Positions 9,226 through 19,093 of a stretch of DNA of 64,000 nucleotides are shown piece by piece (within the stretch, counting starts at the first letter, position 1; every line of letters begins with the position of its first letter). The position numbers and the translations under genes were made by a program. The notes beneath the pieces are model-generated. The model did no database searches and was not told the DNA's origin. It saw nothing but the letters and a program-made list of their open reading frames with translations. The DNA is from Ichthyophis bannanicus (Eukaryota; Chordata; Amphibia; Gymnophiona; Ichthyophiidae): assembly GCA_033557465.1 (NCBI GenBank), contig CM066033.1, positions 17,795,080-17,859,079 on the forward strand, read 5' to 3'.

Positions 9226-12123
9226 TTTATTTACATTGCCAACATTTGAGGGGCCCAGTCATCCCTGTCGTTGGTGGTTGTGGCAGGCCATGGCACGGGC
9301 CATCACAGGGCAGGTGTGCCATGTGTATCCCCACACTACACACCCCGGGGACCCCTGTCATATGGTGGCTGGCCAGGTGCGCCACCGGCGACACGCTCCT
9401 CCAGCACACGCAGCCAGTCAGCCACCACGGTCAGGGTCGCCAGTACCTGCCCCATGATGAGGGCGTGCTGCCTCTGGGCATGCACCTCGGCACGCACAGC
9501 CGCGGTCAGGCGCAGCCCGCACATGCAGCCGCACAGACACACATCTCCCCTTGTCTGTGTGGCTGCATGCACGGTGCGCCTGTCAACGGTCATGTGTGGC
9601 AGGCACACGTCCAGGAGGTGTGCATCTGGGTCATCATGGGGCAGGTAGCTGGTGCCCCCTTTTCCCTGTGGCGGCTCGTGCCGATGGGGACCTGCCTCAG
9701 CTGCCACCCCCATCCCTGCCCCCACCCCATCCCCTTCCCCCCCCCAGACCCAACCTGCCCACCTGGTCCCCCTCTGGCCCCTGGCTCCCAATCGCAGGCA
9801 CCCCCTCCTCCCCCTCCACCCCCACCTGCCCCTCCTCCCCCTGCCCCTCTGCCTCCTCCCCCGCCTCCCCCACTCCCACCTCCCCCTCCTCCCCCGCTCC
9901 CACTACACCCTCCACCTCCATCTCCCCTGCTCCCACCTCCCCCTCCTCCTCCCCGTCCCCCTCCTCCCCCTCGTTGTGGGCTGCAGCACCCTCCAGGTCA
10001 GCCCCCCCCCCGCCGTTGTCTTCAGGCATGGGCTCCGGGGCGTGGGCCTCCTCCTGGCCTCCGTCACCGCCTTCATCCTCTGTCCCCACTGCGGCATCCT
10101 GCGCCTCCGGCACCACTGGCTCCACGACAGCACGTGCATCCGCTGTGGGAGAGGGGAACACGTATCATCTCCATGGTCACACATCAGCCACGGCACTCAC
10201 ATGCGTCCTGTGGATCTGACAGCCATTGCCCCACAGGGCCATGTCACATCACTCACCATCCTGTTGGGCCATCTGCTCCCGCTGGACACGCGCTACGAAG
10301 CGCGGGAACCTCACCCTCAGCTCCCGTGCCTTCTTCCGGAGATCCTCCACCTGTCGGGTTGATAGCACACATTGACATTAGCGGACAGGAACCCTTAGTG
10401 GGCCACGACGCAACACAGATATATCTCCGTGTGTCACAGGTGCCCGCCCCTGTTGTCTGGTTCATTCATGCCCCATGCATTTGCCAGGGCCTCCCCCATG
10501 TGTGCACCGTGCCAGGGCATGTCTGGCTTGGACCCTATGTGCCCTGTGTGTGGGCCCATGCGACCCAGACAAAGCGCACCTCTGTGGGCCATCTCCACAC
10601 ATCTGCCAGTGCCCATCAGCCAATGCCGGGATGGGAGGTGGGCTTCTGCAGTGCACCCTGCTGCATCCTGGGGATATAGTTGAGCCCTGTGAACACAAAC
10701 AAGGGCAGTCACCATAGCACCAGGATGGGGGATAGGGCTCTGCAGTGCACCCTGCTGCTTCTTGGGGATATGGTTGAGCCCTGTGAACACAAACAGGGGC
10801 AGTCAGCATAGCACCAGGATGGGGGATAGGGCTCTGAGGTGAGGCCTACTGCATCTTGGGGATATGGTTGAGCCCTGTGAACACAAACAGAGGCAGTCAG
10901 CATAGCACCATGATGGGGGATAGGGCTCTGAGGTGAGGCCTATTGCATCCTGGGGACATAGTTGAGCCCTGTGAGCACAAACAGGGGCAGTCAGCATAGC
11001 ACCAGGATGGGGAATAGGGCTCTGAGTTGAGGCCTACTGCATCCTGGGGATATAGTTGAGCCCTGTGAACACAAACAGGGGCAGTCAGCATAGCACCAGG
11101 ATGGGGGATGGAGCCCTGAGGTGAGGCCTGCTGCATCCTGGGGATATAGTTGAGCCCTGTGAACACAAACAGGGGCAGTCACCATAGCACCAGGATGGGG
11201 GATAGGGCTCTGAGGTGAGGCCTACTGCATCCTGGGGATATAGTTGAGCCCTGTGAACACAAACAGGGGTGGTCAGCATAGCACCAGGATGGGGGATAGG
11301 GCTCTGAGGTGAGGCCTACTGCATCCTGGGGATATAGTTGAGCCCTGTGAACACAAACAGGGGCGGTCAGCATAGCATCAGGATGGGGGATAGGGCTCTG
11401 AGGTGAGGCCTACTGCATCCTGGGGATATATTTGAGCCCTGTGAACACAAACAGGGGCAGTCAGCATAGCACCAGGATGGGGGATAGGGCTCTGAGGTGA
11501 GGCCTACTGCATCCTGGGGATATAGTTGAGCCCTGTGAACACAAACATGGGCAGTCACCATAGCACCAGGATGGGGGTGAGGCCTACTGCATCTTGGGGA
11601 TATGGTTGAGCCTTGTGATCACAAGCATGGCCAGGGACATATCCCTGTGTGTCTCTTGGCCTCTGGAATGGATCTGTGGTGTTGTGTGGATAGGGAACAT
11701 CACTGAGGCTGCAACAGCTCCATATACCATTACATTGTACTGGGTACTCCATCTCTGTGGTGGTAAGGGCTACCCCCTGGAGGCAGGGGGTTCTATTTTA
11801 AGGGGGGGGGGACTGTTAGTCCCAGCAGGACATACGAACATATGACATTCCCTGGGAGTGTGTGGCTGATAGGTGGTTTGGTTACCAGGTGTTCTCCTTC
11901 ACATCCTAGTTTGGGTTGCCTGTCCCCATGCACTTACCTCACGTGGGTAATCAGAACCTCTATTATACCTCCTGGTGAGGCGCTCCCAGGCCCTCCTCAC
12001 TCTGGCCAGATTCTGCCTCCGGGATGAGCCTGGGAAGAGGCGATCCTGGCGGAGGCAGAATAACTCTGTCAGTAGGTAGAGATCCGCCATGGTGAAGGCA
12101 GGCTTCCTGGACATGGCAGCCAT
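9226..12123 (-). CDS. Myb/SANT-like DNA-binding protein gene, at least three exons
   Basis: Exon 1 (12123-11938) starts MAAMSRKPAFTMADLYLLTE and holds a Myb/SANT-like helix set (RRAWERLTRRYNR). It ends at a consensus donor GTAAGTGC in phase 0. Exon 2 (10350-10257) follows acceptor CCGACAG with VEDLRKKARELRVRF and ends in donor GTGAGTGA, phase 1. Exon 3 starts at 10142 after CTCCCACAG and encodes an acidic Glu/Gly/Ala-rich tract (to about 9700). A Leu-rich coiled-coil end (LATLTVVADWLRVLEERV) lies near 9470-9390, possibly in a further exon. AATAAA on the minus strand sits at about 9226. Phases agree across both splices. The fold is that of MSANTD-type proteins and of the second protein of Harbinger transposons. 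No DDE transposase was found nearby, so host gene or transposon gene remains open. Confidence 0.65.
10640..11630. repeat. 94-bp minisatellite, about 10 units
   Basis: A unit of 94 bp is repeated head to tail with few differences; each unit contains CTGGGGATATAGTTGAGCCC and AACACAAACAGGGGCAGTCA. It lies in intron 1 of the Myb/SANT-like gene. The short open frames that recur every 94 bp are a product of the repeat. The last unit is shortened and is followed by a diverged one near 11580-11630. Confidence 0.95.
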
Positions 12124-12260
12124 CTCCTCCAGAAATGTTTTTACTGCGTAGCCCGTGCATACCCCCATGCATACATGCGTGCGTAGCCGCACGCGTGGGC
12201 ATTTCTCATTGTAACAGTTGGGGGTATTTTAAGGTTTTGTTTGCTGCGACCAACTATACG

Positions 12261-12754
12261 TGTGATAGGCTGTGGCCTCTACGAGACTGTATGTTAGACC
12301 CTGATTTTATACCCCCTACCCTTTAGTATTGCTGCTAAGACTCAGAATTTCCTGTTTGAGATGTCTGCTTATTGCAGAGTCTGCATGAGTCTGTGCAAAT
12401 GAGTCTGCTTTAGACATTTCTCATTGGGATACGTTCACATTCCGTTGCCCAGAGATGTCCTCGCTGTATCTATCACTTTTCATGTGCCTTTTGATCAGCT
12501 GGCTTGAGAAGGGGAAATGGAGGGAGAGGCCCAGAGGGGGACTCTGATTGGGTAAGGGGGGGGGGGCATTTGCACCTATGGAGAGCTTGTGTGTATTTAA
12601 CTGTTAGCAGATGCCTATATGGTATTTGCTCCTTTTCATGCTTGCTCAGTCACTTTTGACCTCGTTTTTGTCTGGGCCTTGTGCACATTACAGTGGCTTG
12701 GATTCTGTCAGTGACTCCTGGTAGTAATTGGTTGCATACACTCCACTGATACCA
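12261..12754 (+). mobile_element. solo LTR related to the LTR of ERV-1
   Basis: It begins TGTGATAGGCTGTGGCC and ends near CTGATACCA. It matches the 3' LTR at 21635-22124 along its length: GGCCTTGTGCACA.TA, GCTTGGA.., GACTCCTGGTA.TAATT. The length (494 bp) is close to the 490 bp of that LTR. I see no clear target duplication. An alternative is that this is the original 5' LTR of ERV-1, separated from it by the long repeat. Confidence 0.7.
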
Positions 12755-12784
12755 TGGGAATATACTCAGACAGCCCTACCACAT

Positions 12785-12860
12785 ATCACCACAGTAGGTA
12801 CAAACCCCTAACCTCTGTCTGCACAGCCAGTGCATTTGCCAGTGGCCTGCATCTCTATAG
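12785..12860 (-). repeat. tRNA-like SINE segment in repeat copy 1
   Basis: On the minus strand this corresponds to the tRNA-like head described at 38225-38312, but it is more decayed. The B-box region (around CTAACCTCTG on the plus strand) keeps only part of the consensus. Confidence 0.4.
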
Positions 12861-14593
12861 CTCCTGCTCCATGCCTGGCTGGCTACAGAGGGGCTGCAGA
12901 TCACCACTCCAACCGTCTGCTGTGGTTGCCAGGGTTGAATTGGACAAGCCACACCCATGATGCACATGCAGATCAGCAGTCTACAGAGGGTCCCGTGTTG
13001 CGGGATGCACCCCCCCCCCCCAGCACCTCGGCCTGGTTGTGTGTCCTGACCATGTGCAACCCCACAGCACCTCAGCCTGGTGGGGGTTCTGACCGTGTGT
13101 GTTACTGCCACAGAGTGGCTACCATCCATCACAGCGGACGGGTCCCGTGTTCACCCTGAGGGTGAGGTGGGGTGCCCAGCACCATTTCCACTGCACCTGG
13201 CATTTCTGCGATGGCCTATGCTACAGGTCCCCCTCGGTGCCTCTGTGTGATAGGTGGCCCCTGCAGATACCCTTTGCATTGGCCTGTGTCCATCTGTACA
13301 TCACGTCTTGCCCATGTGGACTGTGATGCACCCTGAATAGTTCATACACTGTGTGGGTGCCCTGGTCACATGATTTCAGGTCCATGGGGGGCAGGGTTTG
13401 GGCCCATAGGCAGTTTAAGTACCAACACCCAACCCACCTTCTGTGGTCAGGGTGGGAAACATGGTTTCCAATGAATGCGTCTACATTTTACTGCCCTACA
13501 CTGGTGACAGTGGAGGGTACCGTTCACCCCAGTCCTGCCAGGGAATGAACACCCCACCAGGGCAGTCTATGCAGATCTGTATGCCTCGCTACATTGGGCA
13601 GTGACAGACAGAAGACCTGGTACTGCACAGCTGCCCCACACCACTATATGATATCCTCCAGCAGTAAGCAGAGTGAGTCACCAGCCGCTACACCCTGCAA
13701 GGTGTTCCAGCCACACACATACAAACTGCAGTCAGCCTGCCTGCTAGTCCATAATGCATGTTCCTGGAGGTGCTGTGTGCACCCACACCTGGGATGTGCA
13801 CACACTCACCAAGCAGATGGGTCAGTGATAGGGCTCCAGAGGATGCAGCCCACATATCTCACTTCAGAAGGACATTGTGTAGCACTATGGGGGAACCCAG
13901 CTAAGCCGTGGTCACTGCACAGTCAGGGTGTGCATGATCACACAGCAGAATATGCCGTGGCCACCCTGTCCGTGTAGGTGGTGTGCAAGCCCTACAATGT
14001 CCCAGCCATTGCCCTGGGCCCTGTGCAGGTGCATGCTGCCCATGCCGAACTCTCCAGCTATACCCACAGTACCTTGCTCCTCATTATGCACATTGCCAGG
14101 CCAATACTAGCGACAGTGATAGCGGTGTGTGCTGCAGAGGGTGTTAGCAAACGCAACACACTGGATAGGCTGACGCACACCCCCACACATATGCCAGTAT
14201 AGGCTTTTTCCAGCCCAGGACACCGCACCAGTCCTGGGCACAGTGCAGGCGTGGCTATGGTATGCTGTACTGTTGGGGTCTCTTCCCAAGGTGGTGGACA
14301 CTGTCAGGTTCCAGACGTGACACACACTCCACAGACATCTCAGAGGTTGGTATGGTACAGCACACTGGGCCGCTTGTGCTAACATTAGGGATTGCTATGT
14401 GCCAGTTATCATGGCAGACTTTTACTATCTGTGTACCGTATTCCCTGGTCTTTGGTGTCACTGCTAGGGTATGCATGTGCTAGTATTGGGGGATGCACAC
14501 AGGGCCCAACATCCTGCCTCTCCAGGACGCAGTGGCTAATGGGGCCGGTGGGTGCGGGTGTTTCCACCCCTGTGGATCATTGCTCTTGGACAG

Positions 14594-14786
14594 GGGTTCC
14601 CAACCGCAGTCCTGGTGGGCCGCACCATGTTCGGATTTTCATGATGTTACTGATGACTATGCATGAGATACATCCAGATACCATGGGGGCCGCGCATCGA
14701 CATACAGCACAGGCATCTTTATTGCAGACAGCATGGCACCGGAATGTTGATTGGACCTCCATGACTACCTTTGGGGGACTCTGCTC
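14594..14786. mobile_element. hAT MITE inside repeat copy 1
   Basis: It begins CAGGGGTTCCCAACC and ends near GGGGGACTCTG. It sits at the same point of the long repeat as the better-preserved MITE at 40022-40214. It therefore inserted before the two repeat copies separated. Confidence 0.65.
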
Positions 14787-15560
14787 TCATTAATGCGCCT
14801 GTTTGTGGTGTCTGTGCTCTGTGCGTTAAAATGTAGGTGTTGGAAGCATGCTTATTCTATCAGCACTACAAGGTTCCATCTTACCGGTTTCTTACTGGTA
14901 AAAGGCATGGGGGCGGAGTTGGCAGGGACCACAGCTCGGGATTGAACCAGTGACCTTCAGCTCCTGAGCACACTGGCTGTGCTTACTGCGCCACAGGGGC
15001 ATATCGTTCCCTGGGAGGTACTGTGACTGTTTGTCCTTCTGAGCCTATCAGTTGCAGTGCACGGCACCCACCTGGACCAGTCTGGGCCATGGTCTGCTGC
15101 AGCCAGGTGCCACTGCCCCTTCCACCATCTTTACGCCCTCCGCCACCATGCTAACATGTCCTTCTATTGGACATAGCCTGACACCTGCATGATTTGTAGC
15201 CCTCCCCGGCAGCATTTTCTAGACTCTGCTCTCGATAATGCGCCTGTTTGTGGTGTGTGTGCTCTGTACGTTAAAATGTAGGTGTTGGAAGCATGCTTAT
15301 TCTATCAGCACTACAAGGTTCCATCTTACCGGTTTCTTACTGGTAAAAGGTATGGGGGCGGAGTTGGCAGGGACCACAGCTTGGGATTGAACCAGTGACC
15401 TTCAGCTCCTGAGCACACTGGCTGTGCTTACTGCGCCACAGGGGCAGATTGTTCTGTGGCAGGTACCGTGACTGTTTGTCCTTCTGAGCCTATCAGTTGC
15501 AGTGCACGGCACCCACCTATACTGGGCTGGGCCATGGTCTGCTGCAGCCAGGTGCCACTG
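14785..15560. repeat. direct duplication with two tRNA-like segments
   Basis: A block of roughly 330 bp starting CTCTGCTCTC is present twice, at about 14785 and 15225, with near-identical sequence. Each copy holds a minus-strand tRNA-like segment with an A-box-like TGGCGCAGTAAGCACAG and a B-box GGTTCAATCCC (near 14945-15000 and 15370-15440). Copy 2 of the long repeat has a single version at about 40370-40440. The duplication is therefore private to copy 1 or was lost in copy 2. Confidence 0.8.
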
Positions 15561-16392
15561 CCCCCTCCGCTGCCAGTACCCCTCCACCACCATGCTGCCA
15601 TACCCTTCTGCTGGTGGTGCTGGTGGTGGGCAGTCTCGGGCCATCCAGTGTGCGTGTCGGCAGCTGCCTATAGTATGGGTGGTGGGGTAGGGGTGCCTAG
15701 ATGGACGCCCACACTTCCCCCCAGCACTGCCTGCCACTGTTCTGTGCCCTTAGGGTGGCTGCTGGGTACTTTCCCCTGTGACACTGCGGGGGACACACTC
15801 ATGCCCATGTTGGACTCTCAACAGATGCAGTCTGGCTCTACTGTTTATGCATTCCTATGGGCCACACTGATCATCACCCTGGTCCCCACTGTGGCCCAGC
15901 TGCACCACAGCATGTGCCTCCTGCAGCCCTCTGTATTCCCTTTTCCAGCATCTGCCCAGTTGCCCGTTCCACAATGCCCACCCTGCTGTTGCAGGACATG
16001 TGCACACCATGGGGAACCTGTTCAGTAACAAGGGGATGCCCTGATCTGCACTATTTCACTGTGGCATCATTCACCGTCTATGGTGACAGGGCATACACCC
16101 TTCCACAGTTGATATCTTTTTCTGAGGCTTTCTCAGTGGTATTTTTGGCTGTTTCCCATTGCTATCACTATTGGCTAGCTTGGTTATGTTATTTTCCTCG
16201 TTTGTTATGGTCATTTTCACTGCTTATTTGCCCTTTTGTTCTGTGCACATGTATCACACTTATCACGTTATTTGGGTTTCCCTGCCTATGCTGTACATTG
16301 CTGACGCTGAAATGGTTTCCCTCCCTGCAGATTTGCATCTACCGGCAGGTTTTCAATCGCGGTAGGATTCAGCCCTTGAGTTCACCGCGTTG

Positions 16393-16655
16393 GGGTGCCT
16401 GGAGCCTCTCCCCGCCCACACTCCGCCCATTGACCCCCTTCTCTCCGCCCTCTCTCCTCCCATTGACCACTTCTCCCCGCCCACACTCCGCCCATTGACC
16501 CCTTCTCCCTGCCCACACTCCTCCCATTGACCCCTTCTCCCCGCCCACACTCCTCCCATTGACCCCTTCTCCCTGCCCACACTCCGCCCATTGACCCCTT
16601 CTCCCTGCCCACACTCCGCCCATTGACCCCTTCTCTCCGCCCTCTCTCCACCCTC
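16393..16655. repeat. CCGCCC-type minisatellite
   Basis: About seven or eight units of roughly 33 bp occur, with the core CCCACACTCCGCCCATTGAC. The matching place in copy 2 (41395-41445) has only one or two units, so the array expanded here. Repetitive Gly/Arg/Gln-rich frames on the minus strand are products of the array. Confidence 0.9.
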
Positions 16656-16769
16656 TGCGGTGCTTTACCGCGCCGCGGACCCTTACGATCGTTAACTACT
16701 GTTGACGCGCATTATGATACGTCAATGATCATTAATGTCTCATAACACGCGTTAACAGTGGTTAACGAT

Positions 16770-16807
16770 CGTTAACGTTACATAACGCGCGTTATGTAAC
16801 GTTAACG
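16770..16807. repeat. 38-bp perfect palindrome near the end of repeat copy 1
   Basis: A perfect palindrome is centred on GCGC at 16787-16790, within a 150-bp stretch full of GTTAAC and CGTTA words. Copy 2 has a different palindrome at the same place. It can form a cruciform and probably marks a transposon end. Confidence 0.9.
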
Positions 16808-16830
16808 CACTTTAGTAAACATACCCCTTA

Positions 16831-17327
16831 GTGTTTACCACTGCTCTGTCTAGTAATTTACGGCTGCTTTGAAAGTCAGGAAAGAGACCTACTGTTTATT
16901 TTGCTAAGATAACTTCAAGGCTGGCTGTAATGCTGAGTAATTTGTTAAAAAAAAAAAAGTATCAGTTTCAAATGCCTGTCTTCCCCGAACTGTAAGATGT
17001 GTTGGTGTCCAGAGAGAAAGTGTACTTTGTTTTGAAAGTCTTTTAAATTTCAGTTTCAGAAGTACAGTCTTTAGTTTAATGCCTTTACCTAGGTTTAGAC
17101 AGTTGCTATTTAGACTGAGCACATACATCCATTATGCTTATTGCAGCTAATCTAAGCTTATGTTTTCTGCCTACCCTTTGTTTACAGCAATAATGAGTTT
17201 TTAATAATAAGTTTTTTAATATATAAGTGCACCCAGAGGAACATTGTTGCATAGTTCTGACTCGTAGTCCACAGGAAAAATGCAGCCTGACTGCCCGCCC
17301 CCTCTGTCTGTTGTCAAGTACATCATC
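16831..17327 (+). other. ERV-1 leader region, no LTR seen
   Basis: AT-rich DNA precedes the gag start. It has no LTR resembling 21635-22124 and no recognisable primer binding site. It may be a remnant of the retroviral leader or flanking DNA. Nothing else can be supported. Confidence 0.35.
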
Positions 17328-19093
17328 ATGGGGGGGTCGGAGTCCACGCAAACTCCGTTGAAATGTACGACTAGGAATTTTAGCAAGGGATTTGCAGGAG
17401 ACTATCAAATAAAAATGTCTCCGTCCCGATTAGAAATGCTTTGTGATAGGGAGTGGCCGGTACTGGTCTCATCATGGCCCCTGGTGGTACCTTTGATGTT
17501 AGTATCATATCCTTAGTTCAACAGATTGCACGAAAAGAACATCCTGACCAGTTCCCTTATATAGACTTCTGGTTAAATGTTTGTGAAAAAGAGCCCTCCT
17601 GGATGAAACGTTGTTATGAGGAACAGTGTAGGATATTTGTAGCAACTACCCAAGGGGCCCAGAAGCCTGGGAAAAAGAAACTGCCTGTCTATTCAGCCTC
17701 AGAGTCCCCAGACATTCCGTCCCTTCCGCCCCAGTTCCTCTATAGGCCAGTCCCCTCGGCTCCGCCACTATCCCAGGCAGAGCCTGTCCAGGAGGAACCC
17801 ATTCCTGCAGTTTTACCCTGGGTGTCCTCCCAACGGCCCCCGCGGCTGGAGGAAGTGCTCCACTCGCCGGCCAGAAGCCCTGGCTCAGTTCAGAGTACTC
17901 CGAGTGGGCCACAGTCCACCGATGACACTACAAGCAGGGATTCATTCACCAGTTCAGGATCACTCACAGCCAGCGCCCAAGAACATGAAGTGGAACCCCG
18001 ACAGTCCCGATTGCCGTATGCCTTCAGAAGTACAACTACCAGTAAAAGGGATGGTCACGTTATACCATTGCGCCAGGTCCAGGGCCTACACACCCTTAAT
18101 ACCGAAGGCCACCTTTTTCCACCACTGATTTACTGAACTGGAAGACGCATTATGCCTCCTACACTGAGAAGCCTCAGGATTTGATTGAACTAATGAACAG
18201 TATTATGCAGACCCTTTAGCCTACCTGGTCTGATTGCCGCCAGCTCCTGTCCACCCTTTTCAGCACTGAAGAGCGAGCGCGAATTGTGCAGGCCTCCATT
18301 AGATGGTTAGAAGAAAATCCTGTAGGAGATGCAGGCCTGGACTCTTGACAAGCAGCCGCTGCGGATTTCCCAAATGATGGCCCCAGGTGGGATCCAAATA
18401 GTGCAGACAGCCCTCAATCGATTCCACCAAGCCCTCATGCAAAGCCTGAAGAAGGGAGGCCAGAAAGCCATGAATACTGGAAAAATATATGAAGTTTTCC
18501 AACGACCAGATAAGAGCCCAGCAGCCTTCTATGAATGATTATTTGAAGCCTACAGACTATATACCCCGTATGATCCAGCGGCCCAGGAAAATTTGCGCAT
18601 GGTAAATGCTGCATTCGTGAGTCAGTCCCAGGGGAGACATAAAGCGAAAACTGCAAAAGTTGGAAGGATTTGCGGGCATGAATACAGCCCAGTTAATGGA
18701 AGTTGCTCAGAAAGTGTTTGTGAATCATGATCAAGAATGTCAGAGGGAAAGTGAACGTAGAATGAAGAAGAAAGCTGATTTTCTTGCTGCAGCTTTAGTT
18801 GAAAGACGCGGAGGAAGTTTCTCTAACAGAAGGACTCGAGGACGTGGAAGGGGCCGAGGAGATGGTCGGCCCCCATTGGGTGCAAATCAGTGTGCCCACT
18901 TTAAGGAAGAAGGACATTGGAAGAATGAATGCCCGAATTTTGACTCCGCCTCCCGGAGGGGAGGAAGGAGCACTTGGAGAGCAGGGGGCGATTCTGGCAT
19001 CAGGGAGGAATGCATCGCACACAGTTCCAGCAGGGAGAAGCCGCTGTGGAGGGAGTGGCAACCGTTGAGGGCTACTACACGGATGAAGACTAG
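17328..19093 (+). pseudogene. ERV-1 gag, gammaretrovirus-type, broken
   Basis: The frame starts at ATG 17328 (Met-Gly, a myristoylation-type start) and reads a matrix domain with the block HPDQFPYIDFWL. A Pro-rich linker with PSAPPLS follows, then a capsid region near 18120-18700 and a basic Arg/Gly nucleocapsid. The zinc knuckle reads CAHFKEEGHWKNEC: its second Cys is replaced, while the homologous ERV-2 knuckle keeps it. Frameshifts near 17470, 18140, 18330 and 18640 and stops at several codons break the frame. Gag ends at TAG 19091-19093, and pol continues in the same frame, as in murine-leukaemia-type viruses. Confidence 0.85.

Larger units (their letters stand above)
12180..16830. repeat. 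long interspersed repeat, copy 1
   Basis: From about 12768 onward this stretch aligns in order with 38230-41640: the tRNA-like start, a Tyr-rich middle, the hAT MITE, the second tRNA-like segment, the CCGCCC minisatellite and a palindromic end followed by TTTAGTAAACATACCCC. The bases just left of the solo LTR (12200-12260) also resemble those left of the matching point in copy 2, so the LTR inserted into this repeat. No long open frame is shared by the two copies. The end sequence TTAGTAAAC(A/T)TACCCC looks like a transposon terminus, but I could not find a matching inverted start. Confidence 0.7.

Noticed and set aside
9246..10679. A 477-codon proline-rich plus-strand frame.
   Set aside because: It is the complement of the acidic Glu/Gly-rich exon of the minus-strand Myb-like gene; splice sites, phases and the Myb helices all support the minus strand.
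10709..11561. A series of near-identical 64-codon minus-strand frames.
   Set aside because: They recur every 94 bp and simply translate the minisatellite.
10640..11630. CRISPR-like array.
   Set aside because: Units are contiguous with no variable spacers, and the DNA is vertebrate.
14935..15003. A possible tRNA gene.
   Set aside because: Only A- and B-box-like words are present, the cloverleaf does not close, and the segment is part of a repeated SINE-like block.
16353..16651. Repetitive Gly/Arg/Glu minus-strand frames.
   Set aside because: They are translations of the CCGCCC-type minisatellite.
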